A stretch of DNA of 64,000 bases, from assembly GCA_019009955.1 (NCBI GenBank), contig CM032228.1, positions 103,676,001-103,740,000 of the forward strand, in the 5' to 3' direction. This document shows, piece after piece, positions 41,901 to 56,900 of this stretch (the stretch's first letter is position 1; each line of letters opens with the position of its first letter). The notes beneath the pieces are model-generated. The model saw nothing but the letters and a program-made list of their open reading frames with translations, made no database searches and was not told the origin of the DNA. The stretch is from Riptortus pedestris (taxonomy: Eukaryota > Arthropoda > Insecta > Hemiptera > Alydidae). Made by a program: the position numbers and the translations under genes.

Positions 41901-44900
41901 ATCAAACCACCAGAGGAAGTATTAATAAGCACATGTGCAATCCTATGTGCATGTGTGTATTTTACTTAAACATGAAGAAAAGTGCTGCCAAAAGCCATAG
42001 AATTTTAGTGGATGTTTATGGAGAGTATGCTCTAGCTGAGCAAATGTGTCGGAAGTGGTTTGAGCTGAGAGACAAGGAACAACCTGGACAGCCAAAAAAA
42101 AAAACCAACAACAAAAAAACAAAGATAAAGTCATTGCTTGATGAAGATTCGTGACAAACCCTTCAGGATTTGGCAGAATCATTGGGTGTTGACTTTTCAA
42201 TAATCAACAAGCTCCCGAAAGCCATGGGAATGATGCAAAAGCAGGGAAATTGGGTTCCATACGAGTCGAAACAAAGAGACATGAAAAGGCATTTTTTAAT
42301 CTGTGAAGAGCTGCTTGAATGGCAGAAAAGGAAGGAATTTTTGCATCAAATTGTGACTGGAGATGTAAAATGAATCCATTACAACAATCCCAAATGGAGA
42401 AAGTCATGGGGCTAAGCCTGGCCAACATCAATTGCAAAAACAAATATTGACAGACGCTCTATAATTGATGGGATCAGTGTGGTGTGATATATTATGAGCT
42501 GCTCAGACTGCATGAAACAATCATGAAGGAGCATAACCATGATCAAATAATGTGTTTGACTCATGCATTAAAGGAAAAATGGCTGGAATAGGCATAACAA
42601 AATCATTTTCCTCTATGACAATGCCACAAAACCTGTCAAACTTAAATCAAAAGGACAAAATGGGAGGTCCTACCCCATCCGCTGTATCCTGGAGACATTG
42701 TTTCATCTGATTATGACCTGTTTTGATCGATGGCCCTTGGCCTGAATGAGCAATTCTTAGCTTGTTAAAAAGGTTGCAAAAAATAGGTTGATCCTTGGAT
42801 TGCCTCTAAAGACAAATCATTGCTCCATCGTGGAATCTGCATGCTGCCAGAAAGGTGGGAAAAAGAAATAGCTAATGATGGACAATGCTTTGATAATATA
42901 TTTAAAACAATTTTTAGTAATATATTTAAAACGAAGCCTCAATTATATGAAAATATTCTCTACAAATTAATTCAAACACTCAGTATTTACAATATTGTTA
43001 TGTTTATTACAAAAATAATAAACATTGCTTATTAGAGTTCTATTGGATTGCAAAATTAAACACACAAGCTTGAGTTTTTATCACTGAACAATTTATTTGA
43101 CAATGCATTACACATTTGGTAAATTATTATTAACTATTACTCACAGTATGCTCTGAAAACTTCACTTCTTATTGCACAGTATAATAACTCATGATCACTG
43201 AAGTTCACAGAACATGGCACTGCACTGATCTTCACAAAGAACACTGCATTGCACTGTTCTTTACATAAACATGGCACTACACTGTTCTTTACCTAAACAC
43301 GGACTACATTGTTCTTTACATAAACACGCACTACATTGTTCTTCACAAAGAACACTGCATTGCACTGTTCTTTACATAAACATGGCACTACACTGTTCTT
43401 TACATAAAACAGCACTACACTGTTCTTTACATATACACGGCACTACACTGTTCTTTAGATAAACACGGCCCCACACTGAAACTAAAATGCAGTTTACTAA
43501 ACCTGCACTGGGCGCATTGTTAAACACTTGAAGAGAACTGAGAACAAACTGACCGTCAGGGCGAGCTGGACTGTCCTCATAGCAACTAAGATCAAAGAGA
43601 AAGATCATTGGTCGGTTCCTTTCTTGTGACCAACTTTGTGCACTTTTTTTTTTTTTCATGCATGCAGTTTTCACAACATTATGAAAGAAAAATGTATTGT
43701 GATGGAGCAAGTACTCATCACAGAGAGCTATCCCTTCTGGGTGACAAACAACACTAGTAGTTAACCTGATCAATTCTTTTCTTGTATTAACCACTACTTG
43801 TATCTTTGTCATTCTTGGTATCTCACTGGCCTATAAATTATAGAACTCGATTTGTAATATGAATGAATTATTAATTATTTACTGACTGTGATTCTGTCCT
43901 TCTCATCAAGAAAAAACTGTATATTGATAAATTTCTGGCTCACAGATTAGATATATCATCCAAGTTTAATATCTACACTGTTTTTTTGTTTGGTTTATAT
44001 TCATGTATAAACCTAATTCCCAAAGCCATTTTGTAATTTGCTGAAACAATAGCAGATTTGCAAACTAAGCTACACAGAATAGAAATGAATTCATGATTTG
44101 ATTTTGAAATAAACACCCACTCCAGACTGTGTGAGGAAAGTATAATATGCCATTTGTTGACAATATCAATGTCCATTACACATATACAAAAAAAAAAATT
44201 CTATTCAGGTATTCTCATGCAACAAGTAGAAATGAAGATCATCTTGGCAATCTGAAGTGGGTAGTCAAAATTATAGGATTTGTAAATCAAAACAATGTTT
44301 TAGTGATCAAAAATATACGGTATATTCAGTTTATTCTTTTAATTTTTTTGATTAAATTGTTGAATTATTATTTCAACAGTGTTATTAAAAATTAAGTTGA
44401 AGAAAAATATTTATTTGTTCGTGAAAAAATAAAAATGCTGAAACTATCTAGTGAACTTCAATTATGCAGAGGAAACTTAGTTGTGAAGTTGGAAATGTAC
44501 CCTTAGTACTTAATTACTAATTTTATTTATAATTAAATAAGCTGATTAAGAGAGCCCACTACTTACCTTTGACAAGATTTTGAATAGCAGGGATAATTTT
44601 ATCAGCTCTAATGCATCTTAAAATTAAAAGCTTTTGAAATTTAGTTAAATTTTCATTCCATGGAGGCAGAAGTTCAAAAGCATATGGTTCTGGTGAATCA
44701 AACATTTTCTTCCATGATTTTTCGTTTTCAATCAAGTGTTCTTTAAATCCCTGTAGGGATAAAATAAAGTGGCAGCTATCTAATTATTATGGCACAAAGT
44801 TAAAGGCAAAACATCTTAAATATAGTTATCCATACATTAAAAGATGGCAAATTAGTTAGCCTGCACAATTTGTCCCATGAAGATGTAGGGAGCCATTCTG

Positions 44901-47900
44901 TTGGATTCGGATAAGGGTTACCAGTAGCATCTCCTCCAGTAAGTAAAAAAGCCCATTCATCTTCAGTTATAGTATTATGTTTAAACATTAATTTTTTTAC
45001 AATGAGGAATGAAAATACAAGCTTATCCTGTAATAAGATAAACATTTATCCTGAATTGAACACAAACACAAAATAAATATGGATTTCAATTGGCGAAATT
45101 ACCTTTTCAAAAAGACTTCTGGAAACTTTAAGATATAAAGAGTGTGTGAAATTTATACATATGTCTTCAATTCTTTTGAGAATATCATCATTTTTTTCTG
45201 TATTGTCAATGGCAATTTTAAAAACATTAATGAACCAAGGTAATGAATATTGATACATAGGATTGATACAGATGAGGTTGGCTAGAGATTTGAGAAAAAT
45301 AAAACTTTAGCATTCTATCCTTCTATAAAATAATAATTAAAAATATTAAATACTTTAATTTTACTCACAAATACTAAAAAATAATGCTCTTGTATATGAA
45401 GCAACTGGCTCATACTGTTTCCTAGAAACATCAATGGATCTTTCTGTGACTTCAGCAACTTCTTGTTTCTGAGCTATCTCATTGGCTAGAGCTTTGGAAG
45501 TACTCAGGGCATTAACAGCACATTCATCTTCTAAAATATTGGTACCAGAAGATGACAGAATTTCTAAAATTTTATCTTCTGTTTCTTTCAAGATTCTGTC
45601 AAAAATTATAAATTACAAATATGAAAAACAAAAAAACTGAATAATCTAAAATGAAAACCATTAGACCTGAACAAGAATGGGGTAAAAAAGCACCTCAATC
45701 TATAGGAATAATTATAGTAGTTGATTGAGTTGGGGTACACAGGAGTTACTGGGGGATCATTCCAAAATAGTTAACATTTTTAATTAAACACTTCCTGTTA
45801 AGAATTTGAATTTTACAAATTTAATTCTTTTTTTTATTTTAATATTTATTTTGTAATATTAAAAAAATCAGAGGCGTCAAAATTAACCTGTTAAATCTCA
45901 TGGGATGGTCATTCTATGATGTATGAACATTGTGGGATCTTTTCTAATATTTTTTGCCACATCTTAATGGGAAACACGGTTTCTCCTTGTCAGGTTCTAT
46001 TTCTGGAGCTAATTGTTTGTGCCTAACCAAGCGCCCAATCTCTAAGGCTTTAATCTCTCGCTTTTGGGAAATGGAAGAAATTCTCCCCGAGTCAAGAGAT
46101 TTTTGGAATCCATGTAAAGAACATTTTCAAAATAAAGATCATAGAGAATCAACAGGTCAATTTGTCGTATCCCATCCTTGCAAGCAACCAACAGATGATT
46201 TATCATCTTCAAAAGGACAGGCACTGTCTCGCTTCCTGAATCTGACAGCTGACCTTAACAAAATATATAGGCAAATACTCATGAATCCATAGGTCTGAAA
46301 ATATCAACACATCTTTTGACAATTGAACTCAAAGTTTCCAATCCATAAGAGTTTGAATTCCATACTGTGACATATGGCATATCATTATCCCCATTTTTGG
46401 CTTAACATACACTTCAACAATTAGTAAAAAATGAAGGAAGACACATTCCTGAAGCAGCAAAGGTCCTTTGTTGACATTTATATGGGCGACGTTCTCACAG
46501 GAGCTAGTAGGGTCACAAGACTGAAGGAAGAACTTAGAGCTCATGAATGTATGTTATATTAATAAGTGCCCAGTATCAAGAGCTGCACAGTGTGTAGGTT
46601 CAGTGAAGTACGCTGTTTATGACCGAGTGCATCGGCTCCTGGAGGAACTAAAAGCCCCTTCCATCTGCAAGACACCCCTTTTCTCCTCCCCCTCTGAAGA
46701 TCGGCGATCAGCTCACCTAGAACTTTCCAATTGTGTCCACGGCATTCTTCTCAGTCAAAAGAATTACGAGCATTAGAGTTTGACTTTTCCTGAGATCAGC
46801 TCTTTCAAGCAGCATGTTCCTGAATCTTGCATTCTCAGACTCCCAGGGAGTCATCTCCAGATATCTGTTTCCAGCCCGGCAACCAGATGGCAGCTTAACA
46901 GCATCTATAATGGATTGGCTGCTACCTGTCCTCAAACCAGATAAGGACCATTCCGTATTGAACAGTAATAATTTATTTTGGTATATTTCTGATCTGTACA
47001 AATCACGAGTATAGTAACCACTAAAAGTAATAACAGAGTAACATCAAGTAATTAAAAGAAAGGATTCATGATATCGCCATTTCCCCACTTAAAAATACAG
47101 TCTGCTCCCTCAGGCAGGAAGATAATACCCTACCCTGAGTACATATGTGTTAAGAAGAAAAATCTTAAGAAAAACCATTAGGTGGCAGTGAGTGATGGAT
47201 AGGCATGATTTCTAAATGCCGCTGAGTTTTATCACCTTTATCGTTAGCTATGTTAAGCTAAGAGTGTGCCGAGCAGCTCTTTGAGAAGACATCTCTTTTG
47301 TTGTCATTACTTAAAAATACCTCGAACCTCATGTTTAAAGTTAACTGTCTTTTTTCATCATCATTGTGGTTGCTTGAACAAATGCTTCAATTGAGCCTTG
47401 AAACTTTTTCACAGCATTGATCAGGATATGTCATGTGCTGTGTGAGACTGTTATACACGGTATCACTTGGGATTATCCTCATCTTCAAATCGCTATTTCC
47501 AACATAAGATTAAACAGAACAGGTGAAAATGGGACTTCTTTTCTTAAGCCATTGATAACTTCTAAGCCAATGGAGATACCACTGCTTTTTACAAAACAAA
47601 AAGTCTCTTTCACACTCATCCTCACCAATCTCATAAGCCTACAAATTGTAATACACACTGCTTAGGCTAATCAAGGAGAGCCAGCTATTAATAGATTAAC
47701 ACATTTGCCTATTCAAAGTGAGATCTAAGGATACTTCCACCACAAAATAAATTTCCTTGCTCATGTGGGAAGTGAAACCATAATATAAAATTATTTGACT
47801 GAATCATTGAATATTTAAAGAAGCATTTTAAATAAATTACTTTAAAAAATAAAATAATTTTCCAAAATAATATACTAGGTATGGATATTGATTAAACTCA

Positions 47901-50900
47901 ATTTCTGGAAATAAATGATAACAAAAAAAAAGGATTCCAAACCTTTTATTTTCAGCACTTGATACTATCATCTGATTTCTTTCGGCTTCTAAATCAGGCC
48001 TTTCTTTTGATGTAACAATTCCAAGCATCTGACTTTCTAAACCACTAGAAGTAATAGTAAAATCAATTAGCGTAACTTTCACAGCGACATCAGGTAAATA
48101 ATGAGGATTCCACAACTTTGAAGTTAGATAAAATCTGAAAAGTGTAAAAGTAGGGATAAAATAGTTAAAGAATGAATTTGATTATAAAATATAAATATAT
48201 ACACCCATATATTGTGGTGTAAAGTTCAAGGGCAGGGATAGCACAAAGATTTTATACAGCTGTGCAGTTGCTTGGCTTTGGTTTTCTATCTGTTTTACTA
48301 GTACCCACTCAAGATTCTAAGGCAACAAAGAAGCAACTTGAATAAAGAATTAGGGATATTTGGTCTACAGTCGTGCTACAATTCATGATGGAAGGATTTG
48401 AAGCTGACCAATTGACCCTCCCACCATTGCTCAGTGGCAGGCCTTGATCTTCCTGGGCTATTAGGGAGGGTGGACATTTCGAAATATCTACATTATTGTA
48501 GTCAGATCGAAAAAATGAATATAACCAATCTTAATACAAATGCAATTGCCTATAAATGTTTATATATGTATTTTCTCTATCATGAATATTAACCAAGATA
48601 TTTGCACTTTTTTAATTTTCAGTTTTCTGTAACCCCCCCCCCCCCAAATCTGCTCATGTCATATGAACAATAAAATGTTTTGTCATGACGCATTTTATTG
48701 GTAATTTAAATACTAAATATTCTTGCCATTGAATTTTTACTACATGCAAAAGCGTAGTGTGATGACATCATCATTTAAGATGTAACAATCTTAACTCGAA
48801 AATGGTTATTTTATCTATGCTATACTGGATATTCAACACAAAAGGTAATATTAGTTAATGCCTGATACATATGAAGAATAGGAGGAGGGAGAATTTCTGA
48901 TATTATGAGTCCTATCAAAAATTGTTATAGAACCAATCGTGTTAAACTATTGATGCTCTATAATTGTTCTTGTATATATTTTTTCTCAACTCAGATATTA
49001 CTAGAGTTCTTCATATTTTATTTATTTCAGCCTTCAATAAACCCCCACTTTTAAAAATTGAGAATTAGATCAGTAGTGTGTAATATTAGTATGTGGGAAA
49101 TATTCTTAGTTTAAGCAGCCCCAACAAGATTGACTTTTGAGTTATCCCAGCTTAAAACTTTTTATTAGACAATTAGTTTACTTCCTTATATTATTTTTTT
49201 CTAAAAAGATTACCAACAAAAACAAAAACTACTAATATTCTTTGTATATTTATATTTTTATTGTGTTAAGATGAATTGTTATTATAGTGGCATCTTCTAT
49301 AAATAACTAAATAGATTGATTGTTATTTGAATAAAAATACTAAAATACATTATAAAAATAATGCACAAAAAATAAAAACAATGGTATTGTTATATTATTG
49401 AATCGTTCAACGAGGATGGAACCATTGACTAATGCTATACATCAGTAAATCATAGTTCCGTTTTGTGAGATATTTTGTTTTAAAAAGACTAAAGAAAATG
49501 TGCAAAACCTGAATCAATTACTTTCAGATAAAATAACTTAAAGACTCTTAATACAATAAAAAATACAAAATTATTACAAGACCTAAAGTCAATGTCCAAA
49601 AAAATAAAAATCTTTTGCCCGATGACCTATGAAGGTTTGCCATATTTCATTGGTGGTCAGGTATAGTGGTAGCATTACTAAGTTCACTACTTCTTTCTTG
49701 AATTAGCTACTCATTGCCTTAGTGTGCAGTGTGAGTACAGTCAAAATTCCAATCTCAAAACCCAGCAACCACACATGTAAAATCTAATGAATAATTCACG
49801 GAGCAAAACCTGGCATCTTGTGAGATGGAGATTGTTAGTCCCTTATGGCTAAAATTTTATCATTAATAATTTAATGTTGCAATTCTCTAGCAGGCTGTAT
49901 TTAAAACTGAATATAATTCACAAACATATGATCTTTTAAAAAAGAAATAATAATATTAAATAAAATAAAATTCTTCGACAGCTGGATCCATCCTAGTGGC
50001 AAAAGCCTCCCTCCCAAGTAGCGAACTGATGGGAAGCTGACTTATATTACGGCTTCCTGCTGCACTTGGTCGATCCCTTACTGATGACGAAATCTCGTCT
50101 TGACTGAGCTGTGACTCATATAATTAATTCATGGCTTGAGTTCGATTCACGACTAATCATCACATCTGCTGCATCCCTCAGATGTCTAACTTCGCAACTC
50201 GGTCTCAAATCTTGAAGTGGGATATTTCTTCTTGGAAGCTACATTACATTACCATTCGGCATCAGTCCATCTTCATCACGACCCGGTAGGACCATTATTT
50301 TAGTCCTACTGGCCTGACTTATATTATGGCTTCTGATGATGAAATCTCGCCTTAACTCAGCTGTAACTCAAATAATTCATGGCTTGAGTTCGATTCACGA
50401 CTAATCATCAAATCTGTTGCATCCCTCAGATGTCTAACTTCAAAACTCGGTCTCAAATCTTGAAGAGGGATATTTCTTCTTGTAAGCTGCATTACATTAC
50501 CATTCGGTGCCAGTCCATCTTCATCACGGCCTGGTAGGACCATTTTGTTAGTCCCACTGGACTGACTTATATTATGGCTTCCGATGACGTAATCCCTTTT
50601 TAACACAGCTGAGACTCAAATAATTCATGGCTTAAGTTCGATTCACGACTAATCATCACATCTGTTGCATCCTTCAGATGTCTAACTTCACAACTCGGTC
50701 TCAAATCTTGAAGTGGGATATTTCTTCTTGTATTCTTGCTGCATTACATTTCCATTCGGCATTTTATGTTGTAATTCTCTAGGGGTCTGTATTTAGAACT
50801 GAATATAATTCACAAACATATGATGTTTTAGAAAATAAATAAAAATAATATGAAATAAATAAAAGGCTCCGACTGCTGGATCCATCCTAGTGGCAAACAG

Positions 50901-53900
50901 AGGTATAGAACTTTTGCCCACTATATCTCGACCCCAATTCTCGAAAGCAATGCAAATAAAAAACTTGAAACAAATAAACAATCTCTTTTTTTTTTCGTGA
51001 AAATGTAATACACTTACCTAAATGATTGAGAAAATTCGACTACAGCATCTCCTAATTTAACACACATCACACCCCCAGCTTTGAAAATCTGTTTTAGTAG
51101 AAGTGGTTCTAATAAAGTATCTAATTCCTCTCCAATATTTTCTAGTAGGACCTAGATGTAACCAAACATTGAATTAATTTTAAAATAATTCATGATAATA
51201 CAATATTTATATAATACTAGTAGAATCTGCTAGATTGATGTGAAAGTGTGACATGATATTTATTGTAACAACGCCCACTCCAGTTTCCTCTAATGAATAT
51301 TAATGCAGTACACAGTCTTATGTGAAGTAACTAATAATATACACAGAGTTTCTTTCAAATGAGTTTAGTCATTTACTTGAGATAGTTATTAAATATATTC
51401 TGTGCATTTAATTATTTTTATTATTAAAAAATGTTTATGAAAAAAAGTATTTATAATAACAAAATGAAACACCTTTTGTTATGTGAATAATCACAAAAAA
51501 AAAAAAAATATAATATATAATTTCCTAAGAAATGTGCTATTTTTCATGACAGATGGTTTTGTAAGAAATTAAGTTCTAAGAAATATTTTATTCCATCTGA
51601 GGGATGGATGAGTACACCAAAAACGAGCTCATCTTCAACAGGAAGATCAAAATAAAGAAAAAGATGAGAAAAAAAAAAGTCAAAATGGTTTGGCTAAAAC
51701 TATTTTGTATGCTTAAATTTATTGTTTATTATTGCAAAAGGTCTGAAAACAAAAACATATTTTTGACTTGAAAATTACTCTGATCAATGATATATATAAA
51801 AAGAAAAATTCCCTTAATTCCGATTAAGAGAAGGCATAGACTTACAGGAGTCCCAGATTGTATTGAATTTTCAAGAACTCTAAGATAATCGGATTGAGTT
51901 ATTCTTATTACTTTCAAGCCATTTGACTTTTCTAAAGTTCTAATCCATTTGTTTGCTTGTCCTTGTGGATCTATCATTAAAGGAAATCGTTGAGAAGTTC
52001 TGAAATAAATAATTTAAAAAAATATTGGTGAGAAAATTGGGATGATATAAAATAAAAAAATTGTTTTATGTTGAATCTAATATTAAGAACCTTACCTAGC
52101 TATAATAGCATTTTCAATTGAAAAAGGGTCACTAGAAAGACCACATATTTCCCATTGCCTGATTTCAACTGGCTCACCAAATGTTTTAATCACAGAAAAG
52201 TCAGCAGAGCAAATAATATTGAATGACTGAGTTGTTTTAATCCATTCAGTAATTTGTTTGACACGGACGCTTTCAGTAAAAGGCCCAAGGTATGCCACAA
52301 CTCCTGATGAAACCAATATATCACCTAAGAAAAAACATGAAAATATTTTCATATAGTGCAGACTCATCAGGAATAAAAGAAATAGCTTTGAAAAATACCA
52401 TAGTAAAATGTTCATTTCAGGAAGGTAAACCATATATGTAGTAAGGATCCTCCAATTCCAAACACCATGAATAAGCCCTTCATCTGCTCATGCAACCACC
52501 TCTGCCAGAGTCAGCCATCTCCTCCCTTCCTCCCTCTTTTTTACTCCCACTTTACCTTAAGGCTGCCCTTAAAGCAAGCGGTTCTTTCCAATTTCTTTTT
52601 TGCAATTTTGAAACCCGAATTTTAATAGGTCACAATAGCCCGTCCTTACTACTCAAGTAGGACTATATTCAATAAAGTTTCAAGTGATGAGTAAATATTT
52701 AAATAAGTCAAATGTCTTAGGGCACCCACCATTGGAATGCCATTGCCTTTGCTCAGCGGGACTCGAATGAAATTTTATACTATACTTAACTTTTTATTTA
52801 CATTAAATTGTAACAACTTACTACAGTTCTATAGATTTTCAATTTACATTTATATTTAATTATTTTTAAATGTTGCTTTTTATTTTAAACAAATCAGCAG
52901 CAAATGAATTAACAGCATGGAAAATGTTTTTTGTTTCTACTTGTTTATTCAAGCTGTCAAGCAAAGAATATTCTCCTGGTAATTTTCTTCTCTTGTTATA
53001 ATATTGAGGGCAATGGAATAAGATATGTTCGACATTTTCCTCTTCACCAAATTCACAATTTGGACTTCTACTCTTCTCTTAATTCTGCTGAGGTATTTAT
53101 TGATAACACCATGCCCTGAAAGAAGCTGTGTTGATCAAAAGTCTGGTCTCAACCATCTTGCATGGAGTCTGTTTTTCAATTTTGGAAAGAATGCACAAGT
53201 GAGTTTCCCTTTGTACGATTGATCCCACCTTTGTTGACACTTCAATTGCAGTACTTTTTATTCGATCCTTTAATCCCTTATCAATGTTTGTATCTGTAAA
53301 CATGCAGGTAAGCTACTTTTTATTTATTTATTTTTTAGTCTGCAATTTTTAATTCTAATTCCAAATAAATTGGCAATACATCTACAATGACTTGAAGGAC
53401 TTCAGTGAAGAGTATGTTATGAGTTCGGTATGCTCTAATTAATAAAATTAACGATCATCTCTGCATATTGGTTAAAGGCAATGTTTTTTTTAGACAGAGT
53501 ATTTCCCAAGGATGGTGAAGAATATTAAATTATAAGAATGAAAAGTGTTATGTACAAGATGAAGTGATATTTACAGTGTAATCCTCAGGTGGTTCCTACC
53601 AATTTGTTTAAACATGAGTACTGTAGGGATATCCCCTCCTCCCTCAAATCAATGTACAGAAAGAGGTAACAATTTTATATACATACTACCTAAGAAGAAA
53701 GACGGCAGGCCAGCACCAGATTCTGCGTTGACTACAGAAAACTCAATGTCATAACCAAGACAGATGTCCGCAGCCCAGAATTGACGATACCTATGACATG
53801 TTGGCTGGAATGAAATGATTTTCTACTTTGGACTTGCAAAGCAGCTTCTGGCAAGTAGAGACAGCAGATAAGGACAAAGAGAAAACTGCCTTTAGCGAAA

Positions 53901-56900
53901 GCAATGGTTTATGGCAGTTCAAGGTGATGTCATTTAGACTCTGAAACGCCCCAGCTACTTTTGAGCATTCAATGGAATATGTGCTAAAGGGTCTGAATTG
54001 GAAGATGTGTTTAGTGTATCTAGATGACAATCATTATGGGAAAGACTTTTGATGAACATCTCAAAAATCTGGATGAAGTATTTAAGTGCATAAGAACAGA
54101 TGGATTAAAAGCAGCGCCTTATGACGTGGAAGATGCGTTCCAAAGGCTCATGGAAGTCTTGTGTACGGCACCAGTCCTTGCCTATCCAATCGCTGGACAG
54201 AAATTAATAGTAGACATGGAGGCAAACGGGTATGTGATAGGAGAAGTGCTTTGTCAGATGGTTGGTGAAACGGAAAAAAGTCAATGGCTTACAGCAGGGT
54301 ACACTCCGACCCCAAAAGAAACTATTGTGTTACACGATGGGAACTTCTGGCATTGTTGTTGAGTTTGTCAAGCATTATCACAAATACTTATATGATAATA
54401 CTTTACCTTAAGAACAGACCATTCCACATTATTTTAAATGATCAATACCATATTTAAACATTTCATGCAGCACTAAAGATCTTATTTGTTAATTACTGAA
54501 ATCAGTCTACGAAGAGAAGGGGGGGGGGAGTTTAAAAGAGGGGGAAAATCAAGAATTCGAAATATATATGTATTAGGGTAGAAATTAGAGATTCCAAGCA
54601 TTTATACATATTTCCATATCAAATTGATCAATTCAGTGTACACTTCATTAGTTTTAGTAATGATAAAAGAGGTAGTACTCTTTCCCAAAACAAATACAAA
54701 TTTGTACAAAATGTAGAACTAGGAATAATAAAAAAAAAGAGGGAATTAAAGATTAATTGATACAAATTTTGTTTGATATGGTACTGCACCGTGGGGGAAA
54801 ACCCTATATTTAGATTCAAATAACAGACAACAATAATAATTAAAAGGAATGAGAAAGACTTATGATAGAACACTGTTTTGACCTAAATAAAATTACCTAT
54901 TCTGTGGTACTTAGGTCTCCCTCAAAAAATTCCAAAACAAATGTGTTGTACTTAATATTCGACAATGTTGCAAAGCTTATTTCTTGAAAGAGTTTCATTA
55001 GGCATATTTCTAAGGATGGATACCAATGGTGCACAAAACTCTTAGCACCTAAACAATCTCTTTAAAACACATTCCCTTACCAAATGCCTTCAAAATCCAA
55101 TAATCTTTAACATAATTTAACTTTAAAAGTAGACCAATTGATAAGCCAGCAACTAATTCAATAATGATTACCTGTGAGTGAACTAAGGCATTCTCCAAGT
55201 GCTTCAGCAGTCTGTTGCCACCGAGTTTGTTCTCCACCTAATCCCCCAAGCAATTCCTGTGCACGTTGTAGTTTAAGGGAGCATAAATCACTGTCAGCCT
55301 GGAGGGGGAAAAGATAATTTGATAAGAGCATCTCAAATTTGAAGAAAACAAAAATGACTATGACACAAGTGCTGCATAAACAGCTGAGTTCACACATGCT
55401 GGAATAGGACATGCTGATGATCTCATCTCACCATCTAATCTCTATTCATCCCATAGTAAGAAGCATAATTAAACGAGAATTAAAATGTCAGCTGGACTTG
55501 AAACCTTTATTAACTGAGGTAATTAAAGTGGAAGTCAGATGAAGTGGAGGTTTATAAAAAGCTAAAACCAAAAAAAAAAATACAATTAACTCAGTTAACA
55601 ATGAAGTTTCAGGAAACATGTATATACAATAACAATAGAAAACTAAAATATCAACAAGTACTAAAAAATATCAACAAATAACAACAAATATAATATTTTT
55701 TGACCCAACTCATAGTAAAAAGACATTTAGAAATTTCTATTATCCCTCCCCCCCTATCCAAGGAAGATTTCAACCATTTCCTAATATAATCTTTGGATTT
55801 CATGAAATAGTAAAATATTGAATGAACAAATAAAAAGCATGTAGTTTTAACATAAAATCTTAAAACATAAAGTCTGTTAACGTCACACGGGGTATATTTG
55901 GATATATAAAACATAGTAAAAGTTCAATATATGTATATATATATATATATATATATGATATCGATAGATAGACAGATAGATGTAGTAATGAATGGACCTC
56001 ATTTTTGTCAACTCTTGGGTAGGATCGATGGATATTTGAAGTAATTTTTATAGAATCGTATCTGAATACAATCTTACATAATGCCAGTTAGCCTGAACTA
56101 CAATGTGCCATGATGAATAAAGAGGCAGAATGAGAAAAACAAAAGTTAAAGCATGTTTAAAACTTCCAGCAGTTGCTATAGCTACTTTTTAACTTTTGAT
56201 TGGGCAGTGTTTGAAAAGATACTTGAACGAGCACTGGGACCTCACAGATCTATTACAGCTTGGGCAAGGACTTCAATGGATTATAAATTGGAACTCATTT
56301 TAATAGTTCGAACGTTCCTTTAAAAAAGAAAGCAGCTATTATTTATTGTATTAGCTTTTAACAGTAAAGACTTTCGATTATTTTAAAAAACAAAACGGAC
56401 CTGTGAGGTTCTGATCTCGCCCGAGGGTTAAAGAAACAACTAGGTAAAATAAAAATGACCTGTCAGTTAAATAAATCAAGAACAGAGAGTTAATGGGAAA
56501 ATGGATAAATAATGCTACATTTAGGGTAAAAACCAGTTCTGATGCAATCTTATACAAAAACTGATAAAATAAGCAGACACCACACACGTGCTCATATTTT
56601 ATTATATCCTAAAAATACATAATATTTGTTCATATTACAGAATGATGTTGCTATGAAAGCTTTAACCTCAACAAAAACGCCTTCTACTTCTATTATAACT
56701 TGATCAGAAATCAGTCAAATAGAAGAAAGGGTTGAACAAAATGTAGCATGTGATAAAAGCAAATCATAACTTTAAACAGTTGGAGAAAAAGAAAAAGACC
56801 ATACATAAATGTAAGACTTAAATATAGTGGGGGAATAAAAATTTCAATATACAAATCAAAATGAAATTAGGAAATTGTCATCAAAGTAATTAAGAAGCTG

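Noticed and set aside
43271..43462. Frame with repeated [13 protein letters not shown] peptide, like a small cysteine-rich repeat protein
   Set aside because: It is the minisatellite inside a solo LTR, read by chance.
46543..46776. 77-codon frame as an independent gene
   Set aside because: Flanked by BEL/Pao pieces in the same direction; most likely part of that remnant.
45900..47010. A new multi-gene system in the 46-kb intron
   Set aside because: The frames resolve into one decayed retrotransposon in broken phases.
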